The notes beneath the pieces were generated by a model that had not been told where the DNA came from, did not search any database, and saw only the letters and a program-made list of their open reading frames with translations. This document shows positions 12,401 through 24,588 of a DNA stretch of 64,000 bases, piece after piece. Made by a program: the position numbers and the translations under genes. The stretch comes from Planoprotostelium fungivorum (taxonomy: Eukaryota > Evosea > Variosea > Cavosteliida > Cavosteliaceae), in the NCBI GenBank assembly GCA_003024175.1, contig MDYQ01000257.1, positions 248,001 through 312,000 of the forward strand, given 5' to 3'. Within the stretch, counting starts at the first letter, position 1, and each line of letters opens with the position of its first letter.

Positions 12401-12767
12401 GTCCATAGTTTGAGTGCGTGTGGCTTGGTGTCATCTGAGCAGATGTGAGGGGAATTTCATCGATTGGAATCACCGTTCATGTTTTTGAAGTAGGTTGATA
12501 GCTCTTGCAGCGCCTTGACTTTCGTGATTTCGTCTCTCTTTTGAATCGATTTGAAGGCCAGTTGAAAGGGGCCATCGAGATGCTGTGTCTGTGAGATGTA
12601 ATGAAGGGGTGAGAATCTCACCTGCATGGCCGAATTGGTTTCATTCAGTGCTTGAGACAGGTTACTGGTCCCTCCCCCAAAACCAACAAACCCAGCACTG
12701 TCATCCATCATCATCCTCTTCATCTGTCTCATTCTCACCTCGCTTGCATCATTCTATCTTTCCCCAT
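6476..12767 (-). CDS. LTN1: E3 ubiquitin-protein ligase listerin
   Basis: The N-terminus reads MGKDRMMQAS then AGFVGFGGG and KRDEITKVKALQELSTYF, matching the listerin start (GFIGFG; KLSKKDVTTKLKAMQEF). The C-terminus is diagnostic: VRQWFNDDCEGKMSQSVERF, TSKYVSPTLCSQEL, DRHFEGVEVCPICYSLF, then a RING of the RINGv-like listerin type (CPIC-CKTC-KFHSSC-MYKWIK-CPLC) ending KTPFN at the TGA 6476-6478. The middle is helical HEAT/ARM-type sequence, for example YPLEEGQVLEFGYLLGWAAL. More than 20 short introns are inferred, and the protein probably exceeds 1,500 residues. Listerin ubiquitinates nascent chains on stalled 60S subunits in the ribosome-quality-control pathway with NEMF and p97. Individual internal splice sites were not all resolved. 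Confidence 0.93.
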
Positions 12768-12907
12768 GTTTCGTATCGTCGATTGTGTGGACGTCAGAAT
12801 TTTCTGATGGGTTCATACGGTGAACCATCAGTCACGTGAGGTGCCTCTACAATTCAACCCGAGGTACACAATCACGTGCTCGTTCCATCATACAACCACG
12901 GGGCTTC

Positions 12908-15821
<2,914 letters not shown>

Positions 15822-15978
15822 ATAGTTGCTTGCATCTTGTCACTCGATTCCTATTGTCCTTGTCATGATGTGATGCGATGCAATTCGGACAACACGCAAT
15901 TTCTTTGCAGATGTTGGTCTACAAACGTCAGGTGTGATGTGATTCCACATCACAATCACACCACTCCATTTCTCCACA

Positions 15979-17414
15979 ATGCTGAGACTAAGAGTTACCG
16001 CCACGAACTCCCTTTCTAAGGGATTCCAGCCAACGTTCAGACGTACTCTATCCAATGTCGTCTCCTCACAGTCACGCCCTCTGATGGCTGTATCACATCC
16101 CTCGATCCTGCCCCGCACTCCTCTATTCCAACCATTGAAATCAATCCGTCCACTCTGTAGAAGTTATTCAGAGGAGGCCGCACCTGCACCATTCGAGCCC
16201 ATAGAACTGAACTCTGCAAATTTTCAGCAGGCAGTGGTGAAGAGCTCGGTTCCAGTCATCGTCAACTGTTATACAGAGTGAGTCGCTGCATGTTTGGAGA
16301 CACCGAGATGTGATATGAGACAGTTGGGCGGAGCCATGCAAAGCACTCACTGCTCAATTGTCTTCTATCATCCAGAACACAAAAGGTGCCGTTCGATTAG
16401 CCAATCTCAATGTGGATAAGAATCAGGAGATCTCTCAAGCTCTTCAATTGTCCGAAGTCCCCACCGTCTTCGGTGAGCCACGCTCTTCTCTTCAACATCT
16501 GTGCTTCTTTACGTATCACATCCCAATCACATGATCATGTCACACGAACACATGTTCGACATTCCCTCTGATACAATGTCAACAGCCTTCTGGGATGGTA
16601 AATTCGTAGACGGATTCAAGGGTGAAAAGACCGACGACGAGATCCAAGAGTTTGTCAACGATCTCATGCGAAAGGGTGGATCGCACGATGTAGACGCCAT
16701 GATGGACGAAGCCGACCAGAAATTGAGAGAAGGTCCGTCATCTCATCATCATCGTGCACCGTGATGCATCGCATGACACGATGATCAGGAGACACGCAGG
16801 GAGCTCAAGCCATCTATCAGAGTATCTTGGACAAACCCCAACTGAAGGGAGAAGTCTTCGCTCTGGCCGGTGTAGGTGAGATGAAGTGATGAGATGCAGC
16901 TGAGAGGTGGTAGCACGTGCTGCAGTGATGGAGAATCGTATGGATGCAGCCGTCGAGATCATCAATCACATCAAACAACACTTTCCGAAAGACTTGAATC
17001 ACCCTCAGGTGCATCTCGTGCTCATCATCTTCATCCATCATCACACGATCACCCAATCATCACATCCATCATCTACATGATGTGATATCTGTTGATCTGA
17101 AGTTATGACAGGTGAAGAAGGCATTGGTTGCCGTTGAGATGACAGAGAAGACTGAGGGAGTCAACATCAGTGAATTAGAGAAGCAGATCGAGCAGAACCC
17201 TGAAGATCTCAATCTGAGACTACAACTTGCCACCACGCACGTCGCCCTGGGCAACCAACCTGCTGGTATAGAGATCTGCTTCCAGATCCTGAAGAAGGAC
17301 AAGTTGCATGAGCCAACTCGAGAGCTCATCACAAAGATATTTGACAGCTATGGACCGAAAGACCCTTTCGTTAAGACGGCCAGAAGGAGATTGTCTAACA
17401 TCCTCTTCGTGTGA
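15979..17414 (+). CDS. Thioredoxin-fold plus TPR protein, mitochondrial CnoX/YbbN-like
   Basis: ATG 15979 opens an Arg/Ser-rich presequence (MLRLRVTATNSLSKGFQPTF) consistent with mitochondrial import. The thioredoxin fold follows: VVKSSVPVIVNCYTDWAEPC (first Cys of CxxC replaced), KALTAQLSSI, LANLNVDKNQEI, the cis-Pro region SEVPTVFAFWDGKFVDGFKG. Then DTQGAQAIYQSILDKPQLKGE, ENRMDAAVEIINHIKQHFP and NPEDLNLRLQLATTHVALGN form TPR-like helices, ending RRRLSNILFV. This order is that of bacterial CnoX (YbbN), a chaperone-like thioredoxin homologue without a classic redox motif. Here only the second cysteine is left (WAEPC). A holdase or chaperone role in mitochondria is inference. Six introns are inferred. 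AATAAA at 17425 lies just past the stop. Confidence 0.85.
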
Positions 17415-17424
17415 TGAAGCGGCG

Positions 17425-17457
17425 AATAAAAGGCGGGACGATTTATTTCACTTTATT
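17425..17457. terminator. Bidirectional poly(A) signal region between convergent genes
   Basis: AATAAA at 17425-17430 serves the plus-strand CnoX-like gene (stop 17414). TTTATT at 17442-17447 and 17452-17457 reads AATAAA on the minus strand, downstream of the SH2 gene stop at 17519. Assignment is from motif and spacing. Confidence 0.5.
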
Positions 17458-17518
17458 TCGGTCTGTACACGCTCAACGTTGAAAAATGGAGGCGGATATG
17501 CCTTAAGAAGTCATCTCA

Positions 17519-18191
17519 TCATTGGGGGACGACGAGTGGTGAGCCAAGTTTAGAGAAACCGGAATATGTTCCACCACATGTAAAGAGGAGAGGTTTCGTC
17601 GAGCACTCTCTCAATAGCTCTTCCAAACTCTCAAATTCAAGTTTCCTGTGGAGAAGGACGAATTTCTTCTCTCCATCTTGATCGGTCGTCTCGGAAATGC
17701 GGTAGTGCTCTAGCGTTCAAGTTAGTGAGAGAGATGGTAGAGGTTGGCACTCACGTACGACTCCATTCAACATGGCCGAAATAGAAACCGCTCCCGCCAT
17801 GGTCTCTGATCTTCTGAGAACGTAGGTTCCCTCAGGATGCCCTCTCAGCATCTTAGCCGCCATCTTGGGTGAATTCAGCTGACCATAAAAACACCTGCAA
17901 GACGTTCACATCCTCTCCAACCAGACAGACCTACGGCGACGATGACAACTGATCTAACGTGGAAGAGTACTCGTACATGGTCGTGGCATGCAACTCGATC
18001 GAGTGATGCTGTAATGATGCTCGGCGATGATCGTGGCGAGGAGACCTAGGAATCGACTGACTGGTGCGACTGATTTCTTCCAAAAACGCGGTGGGTTGGT
18101 TCATTAGAACGCCCACCATAAACGAGAATAGGCCGTCGTGAATCACCTTAAGGAGGCTTTCCTTCAAAATCTTGTGGCTGATCTTTTCCAT
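17519..18191 (-). CDS. Small SH2-domain protein
   Basis: The ATG at 18191 gives MEKISHKILKESLLKVIHDG. The N-terminal part, about 85 residues, is Ser/His-rich. After an intron at about 17936-17896 the SH2 domain reads CFYGQLNSPKMAAKMLRG, HPEGTYVLRRSETMAGAVS (the FLVRES-equivalent YVLRRS keeps the phosphotyrosine-binding Arg), ISAMLNGVVQHYRISET (the VxHYRI strand), KKFVLLHRKLEFESLEELL, and ends GSPLVVPQ. The domain is complete and no kinase or other domain is attached. SH2 domains bind phosphotyrosine; in amoebozoans they occur in STATs and SH2-kinases, so a stand-alone adaptor is plausible. The partner and role are unknown. Two introns are inferred (17896-17936 and 17704-17755, approximate). 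Confidence 0.8.
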
Positions 18192-18408
18192 TGGCAATAT
18201 TACCCTGCAGCCCTATGGAACGTCTCTTATTACGCCATCATAGAGAACCCTATGATAGGCACTTTGTGCTCTGCTTTCGCTCTGACACAATTGAGACGCT
18301 TGTGAAAGAGTTGTACTACAGGGCAGGACACCCAATACATGCGATCATATAGAGTGTCGTTGTCTGTTTTGATGGTGTTTAATATAAATGATTTAATTCA
18401 ACACGAAC

Positions 18409-19829
18409 ATGTGGTTTGTAGACATGCATAAAAAGGTCGGCTCGTATCTCCGGATCAGCATCATCATGGGTGTCCTAGACGTGGAGAGGGACCCCTTATC
18501 ATGGCAGCAGACTCGGGATGTTATCATCACCAACACAACAGCTGCATCCCTCTCCGTAATCGGTATGCATTTCTTCCCATTTTTCTGTCGATGTCGATGA
18601 GGGGGAGAGCTGACCACTGAAGGGAGTTTCTTGGTGATACTAGCATACTTTTTGCAACACAGTTCCAAGTATAAACAGACACTCTTCCACCTCATAGTAT
18701 GTCTGGCCTTTGCAGACTTTTGTGCATCGGCAACTATCGTCATCTCTTCAGGTGATGCAAGGTCGATTCTGTCTTTATCGTGACGATTGATGTCAGTGAC
18801 CCTTTTGAGCCTGCCCTCGGGTACCTCCATGAGCGTTTGTATTGGATACAGGGCCGTCATTCACTACTTCTATCTGGCTTCTTTTTGCTGGTGAAGGTGA
18901 TGGGATAATGGATTACGCTCACATCACCCAGGACAGTCTTCATATCACTTCACCTCTATCGTTCTGCCTCTCAGAAACCAGATTATGACCGTTTATATTG
19001 GATGTGAGACATCAAACATCATCACGATATGGATTCACATCAACTCACCCTCTCGACAGTTATCACGGCATATCATGGATCGTTCCCGCTATTTTCGTGG
19101 CCACACTGATTGGAACAGGCAACATCGTTCAGATGGCGCCCCAAGGAGGTCACAGCATGTGGTGTCACGTCAACCCACGCGAAGTTTGGTGTGAGTCAAT
19201 GTCATCGTACACCCTATTCAACTCATACATCGTAGACTTTTGGTTCATTCCTCTCATCTTATCGATGGTCATCTCCATTGTCCTCTATGCTCTGACTCTG
19301 AGTCGGTACTATCAGATCCGCTCGGGTCAAATCACCATATCGATCAAGGCTTCGCATTTTAACATTCAGAAGAGGATCTCTTTCTTTATTCTCACGTTCA
19401 TCTTCTGTTGGCTGTGGGACATCATCCAACATGTGATCCCATACGATGAAGACAAACCCATCTTTGCCATCGCTATCGTTCATGCCATATTCGTTCCACT
19501 TCAGGGTGAGTTTGATGATGTCCATGTTGCACGGACGTGATCTGATGTGATGTCAGGCTTCTTAAATTGTCTCTTGTATGGATTCTCAAGTAATCTCATC
19601 AACCTGCGCACGCTCATGTGCATGAAGAAGCGACCGAAACCACTTCACTTTGGGGAGAGGTGAGACACACGCACATCATGCTCAGACTCATCCTCTATCC
19701 AGAGCGCCCCTCATGAACTCCGTCTCTTCTTCCTACCGAAACAACATGCAAAAGGAAGGTCTGTCTTCATCCGGTTACTATGCGGGCTGGTCGAGAGACA
19801 ACACCGATGGAGAGCTGTCATCACTGTAA
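18409..19829 (+). CDS. cAMP-receptor-like seven-transmembrane GPCR
   Basis: The first in-frame ATG is 18409; ATG 18466 (MGVLDVERDPLSWQQTRDVI) is an equally good start and fits the cAR/Crl pattern. Spliced helices include ASLSVIGSFLVILAYFL, HLIVCLAFADFCASATIVIS, YRAVIHYFYLASFCW, SWIVPAIFVATLIGTGNIV, FWFIPLILSMVISIVLYAL, RISFFILTFIFCWLWDI and IVHAIFVPLQGFLNCLLYGF. The loop MWCHVNP matches the conserved extracellular WCW/C region. Dictyostelium cAR1 shows the same order (GFW, ADF, SFACWLW, WCW, CW, NILHTY, FIYN). The tail is short and Ser/Tyr-rich (SVSSSYRNNMQKEG, SSSGYYAGW), a likely phosphorylation target. The ligand is unknown; Crl proteins need not bind cAMP. Seven introns of 40-60 nt are inferred. 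Confidence 0.87.
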
Positions 19830-20150
19830 TTGTTATAAAGAGTTGAATTTGTTATTGAACCTCGTGACCTGATCTCATCATAAACACGATGATGTGTAAT
19901 CACTCGATGGAGGACCACCTGAAATTCATCTCAGTTGTACATCTCATAGAAATGCTCACGTCAGCTGACTCTGTAAGCTTACAAGTCATCCATCCTGCTT
20001 TCTCCGCAGCTGTCATGGGTCGCCACGGTTATTAACGTATCTCATCGCGTGAATCGAGATAGAAATTTCCGGATGAATTTTATGGGGAGCTCACGTCAGC
20101 ACGCAAGTTACAGGAGACCAGAGACAAATCGAAACAAACGAACGAAGAAG
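19830..20150 (+). other. Intergenic between GPCR and ADH genes
   Basis: This 321-bp gap separates two same-strand genes. It should hold the GPCR 3' UTR and the ADH promoter. The ADH frame stays open upstream to 20049 with in-frame ATGs at about 20073 and 20082, so a longer ADH N-terminus is possible. I see no other structure. Confidence 0.4.
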
Positions 20151-21625
20151 ATGAGCACGGACTACAAATTTCAAGGATGGATGGGTGACCTATCTTATCT
20201 CTCTCTGCGACACGCGATCCATCGTCCATTTGATTCAATCGTCTCATTTCATCCTCAGGTTTAGACAAGGACGCTCACAAGGGGAACCTCGTCTGGAAGG
20301 AGTTCGAGCCTAAGATATGGGAGGAGACCGATGTCGATATCAAGATCACCCACTGTGGTGTCTGTGCTAGTGACGTCCACACTCTGTCCAGTGGCTGGGG
20401 AGAGACTCCTTATCCCATCTGCGTCGGTCACGAGATCGTAGGAACCATCGTCCGAGTCGGATCGAAGGCCGAAGGAGGTGAATGACCATCTCATTCCATC
20501 CAGTCGCTCACCTTCCATCAGGTCTGAAGCTCGGCGATCGTGTCGGTGTCGGAGCTCAATGTGGATCGTGCCTCGACTGCCAACGCTGCAAGACAGACAA
20601 GGAGCAATACTGTGACAAGGGACAGATTGGTACTTACAACGGTAAATTCCCCAACGGAAGCAGGTGAGAGCCGGAGCACCTTCTCCGTCAGCTCATGGAG
20701 AATCAGATCCCAGGGAGGTTACGGAGATTACACCCGTGTCCCATCTCACTTTGCCATCAAGATCCCCGAGGGTGCGTCGCATTCAAATGCGACATCCAAA
20801 TTGACGTAAACCAGGTCTTCCATCAGACGTCGCAGCTCCCATGATGTGCGGTGGTATCACCGTCTACTCACCCCTGAAGGTACGTACTTACGTATGCGAG
20901 ATTTCGTTGACATTTCATCAGCACAACGGAGCCGGTACCACTGCCAAGAACGTCGGTATCGTCGGAATCGGAGGAGTGAGTTTGGAATACTACAACGAGT
21001 CTGATCGGAATTCCAGCTCGGACACTTTGGACTCCTCTTCGCCAAGGCTCTCGGAGCTGAAGTCACCGCCATCTCCCACTCGGACAAGAAGAAGGCTGAT
21101 GCCCTTGAGCTGGTGCGTCTATCTATAGAACATCACACGTGTCCTCGTTGTAGACGGATGAATTCTCACCACCACAGGGTGCCACCCACTTTATCAACAC
21201 GAGCGAGGAAGATTGGGACAAGAAGAACAAGCGCACGTTAGATCTCATCGTCTCCACCTCTAACGACGACTCCATCCCATTTGACAAGTACGTCAGCCTC
21301 TTGAAGCCATACGGAAAGGTAGTCCTCGTGGGTGCACCCAACAACCCGAAGGTTGAGGTCGGTCTGTGGACCCTCCTCCTCAACGGAGTCTTCATCGGAG
21401 GTGATGGAGAATCGGTGGGAAGATGAATGACGGGTGACAGCTTCTGCCATCGGTACACCCACGGACATTCGAGAGATGCTGGAGCTGGCTGCCAAGCAGA
21501 ACATCAAGACGTGGATCGAGCCTTACCCAATGGACAAGGTGAACGATGCCCTGAACAAGTTCAACGAGAAGGGAATGAGATACAGAGCTGTCCTCTACAA
21601 CCACAAGCACATCGAGGAGAAGTAG
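20151..21625 (+). CDS. Zinc-dependent alcohol dehydrogenase, cinnamyl/NADP(H) (ADH6/CAD) type
   Basis: I use ATG 20151 (MSTDYKFQGWMGLDKDA) because it aligns with the usual CAD start. Motifs: catalytic zinc ligands THCGVCASDVHTL and GHEIVG; structural zinc cysteines CGSCLDCQRCKTDKEQYC; MMCGGITVYSPLK; the Rossmann motif GIVGIGGLGHFGLLFAKALG (formed across an intron); then THFINTSEEDWDK and the end YRAVLYNHKHIEEK. The length of about 360 residues fits the medium-chain dehydrogenase family. It reduces aldehydes with NADPH or oxidises alcohols in the cytosol; the substrate cannot be told from sequence. Eight introns are inferred. The intron 20976-21016 carries a 19-nt block also present, inverted, in the m-AAA protease gene. 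Confidence 0.93.
20976..21016 (+). other. Intron carrying the shared 19-nt block
   Basis: This 41-nt ADH intron contains TTTGGAATACTACAACGAG at 20981-20999. The same 19 bases occur in reverse orientation in the m-AAA protease intron 14732-14777. It also contains the recurrent CTACAACG motif. Confidence 0.85.
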
Positions 21626-21820
21626 ATAAACGAACGTCATCCACTCTTTCTTCTTATGAAAGAGTCACGTGCAGTTGTCCATTTGAAGCCAGATAGAAGA
21701 TAACCCCAAAGACAACCGATAGGCATAATGTCCATGTATGGATGACTCGAACACAAGTGATTCATACATCTACATCTTCCGAACTTTATCCTCAACACGA
21801 TACTTTCATTTGTACAGAAA

Positions 21821-24113
21821 TCACTCTTCATCCCCCTTCAGCCCCTTCGTCTCCGCCTTCATCTCCAAATCACTCTCTCCTCCCTTCTCTCCGTTTCCCT
21901 CCGCCGCTTTCCTCTTCTCCTCGGCTTCTCTTCTCGTGACCTCACAAGGCAGTCTCTGTCTGGGTATCCACACCACGATGAATAACCCGAGGAGTGACAT
22001 TGCCGTTGCAGCCCAGAACACCAAGTGCATTCCGTGCAGGTAAGCCGTGTAGACTGCATCTTGCTGCTCGACCGTGAGGTTGGTCTTTATGAAATCGTAT
22101 CCCTTGTTGACCGATTGCACCAAGAAGTCATCTGAATGTACACGTCAGAGGTGGTGTAGTTGAAGGATGAGGATAGAAGAGAGAGGATTACATCTTACCT
22201 TTCAGATCGGATGTGAGTGTGTTGGTGATGATGGTTTGGAAGATGGTGACTCCTGCGACTCCACCGAGAGTTCTAAAGAAGGTGACAAGGGCGGAGACCA
22301 TGGGAATCTCTTTCGGCTCCACGTGACCCTGCGCCACGAAGAACATGACTTGGATGATGCAACCCAGGCCGATACCTACCTCCTCGTCAATATCCCATCT
22401 ACAACGTTGTAGATCACCGATCAAGGCGAGGAAGAAACCGATGGCTGGATAGCTGGTTCCCGCGCTGATGGTGGTCAACAGACCACCAGAGAGGGATGTG
22501 AAGACGAAGCCGGCGATTGGCCAGGGGTAGGCGTAACCGTACGTACCGATGACACGGCCGGAAGCGACGGTGGGAACGATGGAGAAGAGGAGGATGGGAA
22601 TCAGTTTGACACCGGAGATGATTGGATTATCTCCCCGGATGATCTGGAAATACACGGGCATGTAATTGATGAGACCGGTCACGACGGCTCCCTGTGACAC
22701 GATCAGATGATGGAGCGATGACGGTGAGACGATGATGGTGATGTGATCACATGATGTTGGTGTGTGAAAAGTGATATGCGATGTGTGATGAGACGATCGA
22801 TGATGAATGATCACCAAGAGGAAGATTCCAAGGGAAGAGAGGCTGACGGCTTTGCGTAAGAAGACTTCAAAGGACAAGACTGGATTCTTAGCTATCTTCA
22901 TCTCATACCAAACGAGCAGAATGAAGAGTGGACCACAGGCAACGAGAAGCACGATGACTGGTGCGGACCTCCACGGATATTGGTTTCCTGCAGAGAATTG
23001 AATAAAACGAAATAAAATGGAATTTGACATAGATCGTTCACCTCCGAGAGAAACACCGAGGACGAGACAGGTGACGGCGACCAGGATGAGGACCATACCT
23101 CCATAGTCCAAAGTTCTCAACTGTAGAGGTCAACATGATTCACGAGACGATTTCACACCTTCTGTGTGATGGTCTGTTGGGATGAGCCGGCAGCTTGATT
23201 CCATGATGCATTGACCGATGATGCATTGTTGGCCCTATCGGCTTCATAGTTAAGAAAGAAGAAAATGGTGGCGAGAGAGAGTCCGCCCGATGGAAGGTTG
23301 ATATAGAAGACCCATCTCCATGATACCTGATTCGAATGAGACGCGGACGATGGAACATCATGTTCGTCTCACGTTCAGTGAGAAGGCTCCACCGACGACC
23401 GGACCGACCACGTTGGCGACGGAAAAGCAGAGGCCGATGAATGCTCCATACTTGGCTCTCTGATTGATGGGAAACCAATCGGAGATGAGAACCTGTTGTA
23501 CGGTGAGTCACGATGTGTGGATCTATGACTCACCATGCCTCCGGAGAGGATGACACCACCTCCAATACCCTGGACAGCACGGAAGATGATCAACATGTAG
23601 ATGTCGACTGCTGCACCACAGATGGCAGAAGAGATGAGAAAAACGACGACTGAAACCATGATCAGCTGTGGGGTGTCAGGATCATTCGGAACTTCATCTC
23701 ACCTTCTTCCTTCCAAAGATCATGGCTAGACGACCGACTATCGGTGTGACTGCCGTAGATGTCAATAGATAAGCAACAATGACCCATGAATACAGATCCT
23801 ACAGATTGTATTACACATTGTGATGTTGTTACACATCGGATGTGTTACTCACCGCAGCTTTGAACTCTGAAGTGATGTCGGGTAACGCTGTTGCCACGAT
23901 GGTGTTGTCTATGGCCGCGAGGAACATACATCCCAACAGCCCCAGATATGCCAGAACGTTCTTCCAATTCATGATTACATCCGGCTGCTGCACGGGACCA
24001 TTCCAGGCCGCTTTCGGTGTCTCTTCCGCCTGCTTCATTTCCACCATCACAAACTCCTCCTTCGGATCATCATCGGCCGCTGCAGATGTCGCGCGATCTT
24101 CAGACTGTGTCAT
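21821..24113 (-). CDS. MFS transporter, DHA2 (14-TM drug:H+ antiporter) type
   Basis: ATG 24113 gives a charged cytosolic N-terminus (MTQSEDRATSAAADDDPKEE). The first helix carries GLLGCMFLAAIDNTIVATAL (the DHA2 motif LDxTIVNVALP). Then follow SWVIVAYLLTSTAVTPIVGR, LAMIFGRKK (motif A), FRAVQGIGGGVILSGGM (motif C-like), VVGPVVGGAFS, WRWVFYINLPSGGL, and the 14-TM-specific hinge LRTLDYGGMVLIL. Late helices include FFRTLGGVAGVTIFQTIITN. The tail is Lys/Glu-rich and ends GLKGDEE. DHA2 carriers export drugs, dyes, siderophores or amino acids; the substrate here is unknown. About nine introns are inferred. The intron 22376-22417 (inside ALIG/IGLGCII) contains a perfect 18-bp palindrome and resembles a DDX60 intron. 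Confidence 0.92.
22376..22417 (-). other. 42-nt intron opening with an 18-bp palindrome
   Basis: The sense strand starts GTGATCTACAACGTTGTAGA and ends in GTAG. The palindrome ATCTACAACGTTGTAGAT (22397-22414) is exact. Removing the intron restores ALIGIGLGCII, the expected MFS sequence, which supports the boundaries. It is nearly identical at its 5' half to the DDX60 intron 54744-54786. Confidence 0.85.
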
Positions 24114-24588
24114 TGCTGTTGAGCGGTATGTGTCTCTGTCTGCTCGAGAATGATTCTCATGCAGGAAAACCTCTGCTGCCTCCTAATCGGACCGCGGAAG
24201 GACTTCGGAAATTCCGACCCCGACATCGCGGGGGCATTTGTAGATAGCATTCTCATCGCCGAATTCGACGGCTTCACCTCAAGCACGTAAGGCTCTGTAC
24301 GTACATCGTACATTGAGACTAACTGTAATTCAGTCTCAATTTAGCATCATACATCACAGGTCGATCAATTGAGAGAATGCCATTCATTTTGGAGAAATAT
24401 GTCGACGGTGATCGCTGCTACACACACGCGCTGATTGTGACAGACTGAATCAATACTGTCGACCCAACTGAAGAGGCTGACGCCAACTGCCGATGACACG
24501 TGCAGCATCTCATGGAAATGAGGTGAGAAAAGTGAGTTTTCAAATCACAATAAGATAGACGACCCATCATCATCCATCAGTGACCGAT
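24114..24588. promoter_or_regulatory. MFS promoter side and end of the BAR-RhoGAP gene
   Basis: This 475-bp gap lies upstream of the MFS start. The only structure I see is an inverted repeat at 24312-24340: ATTGAGACT and AGTCTCAAT around an 11-nt spacer, about 200 bp upstream of the MFS ATG. It could be a regulator site or chance. Confidence 0.4.
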
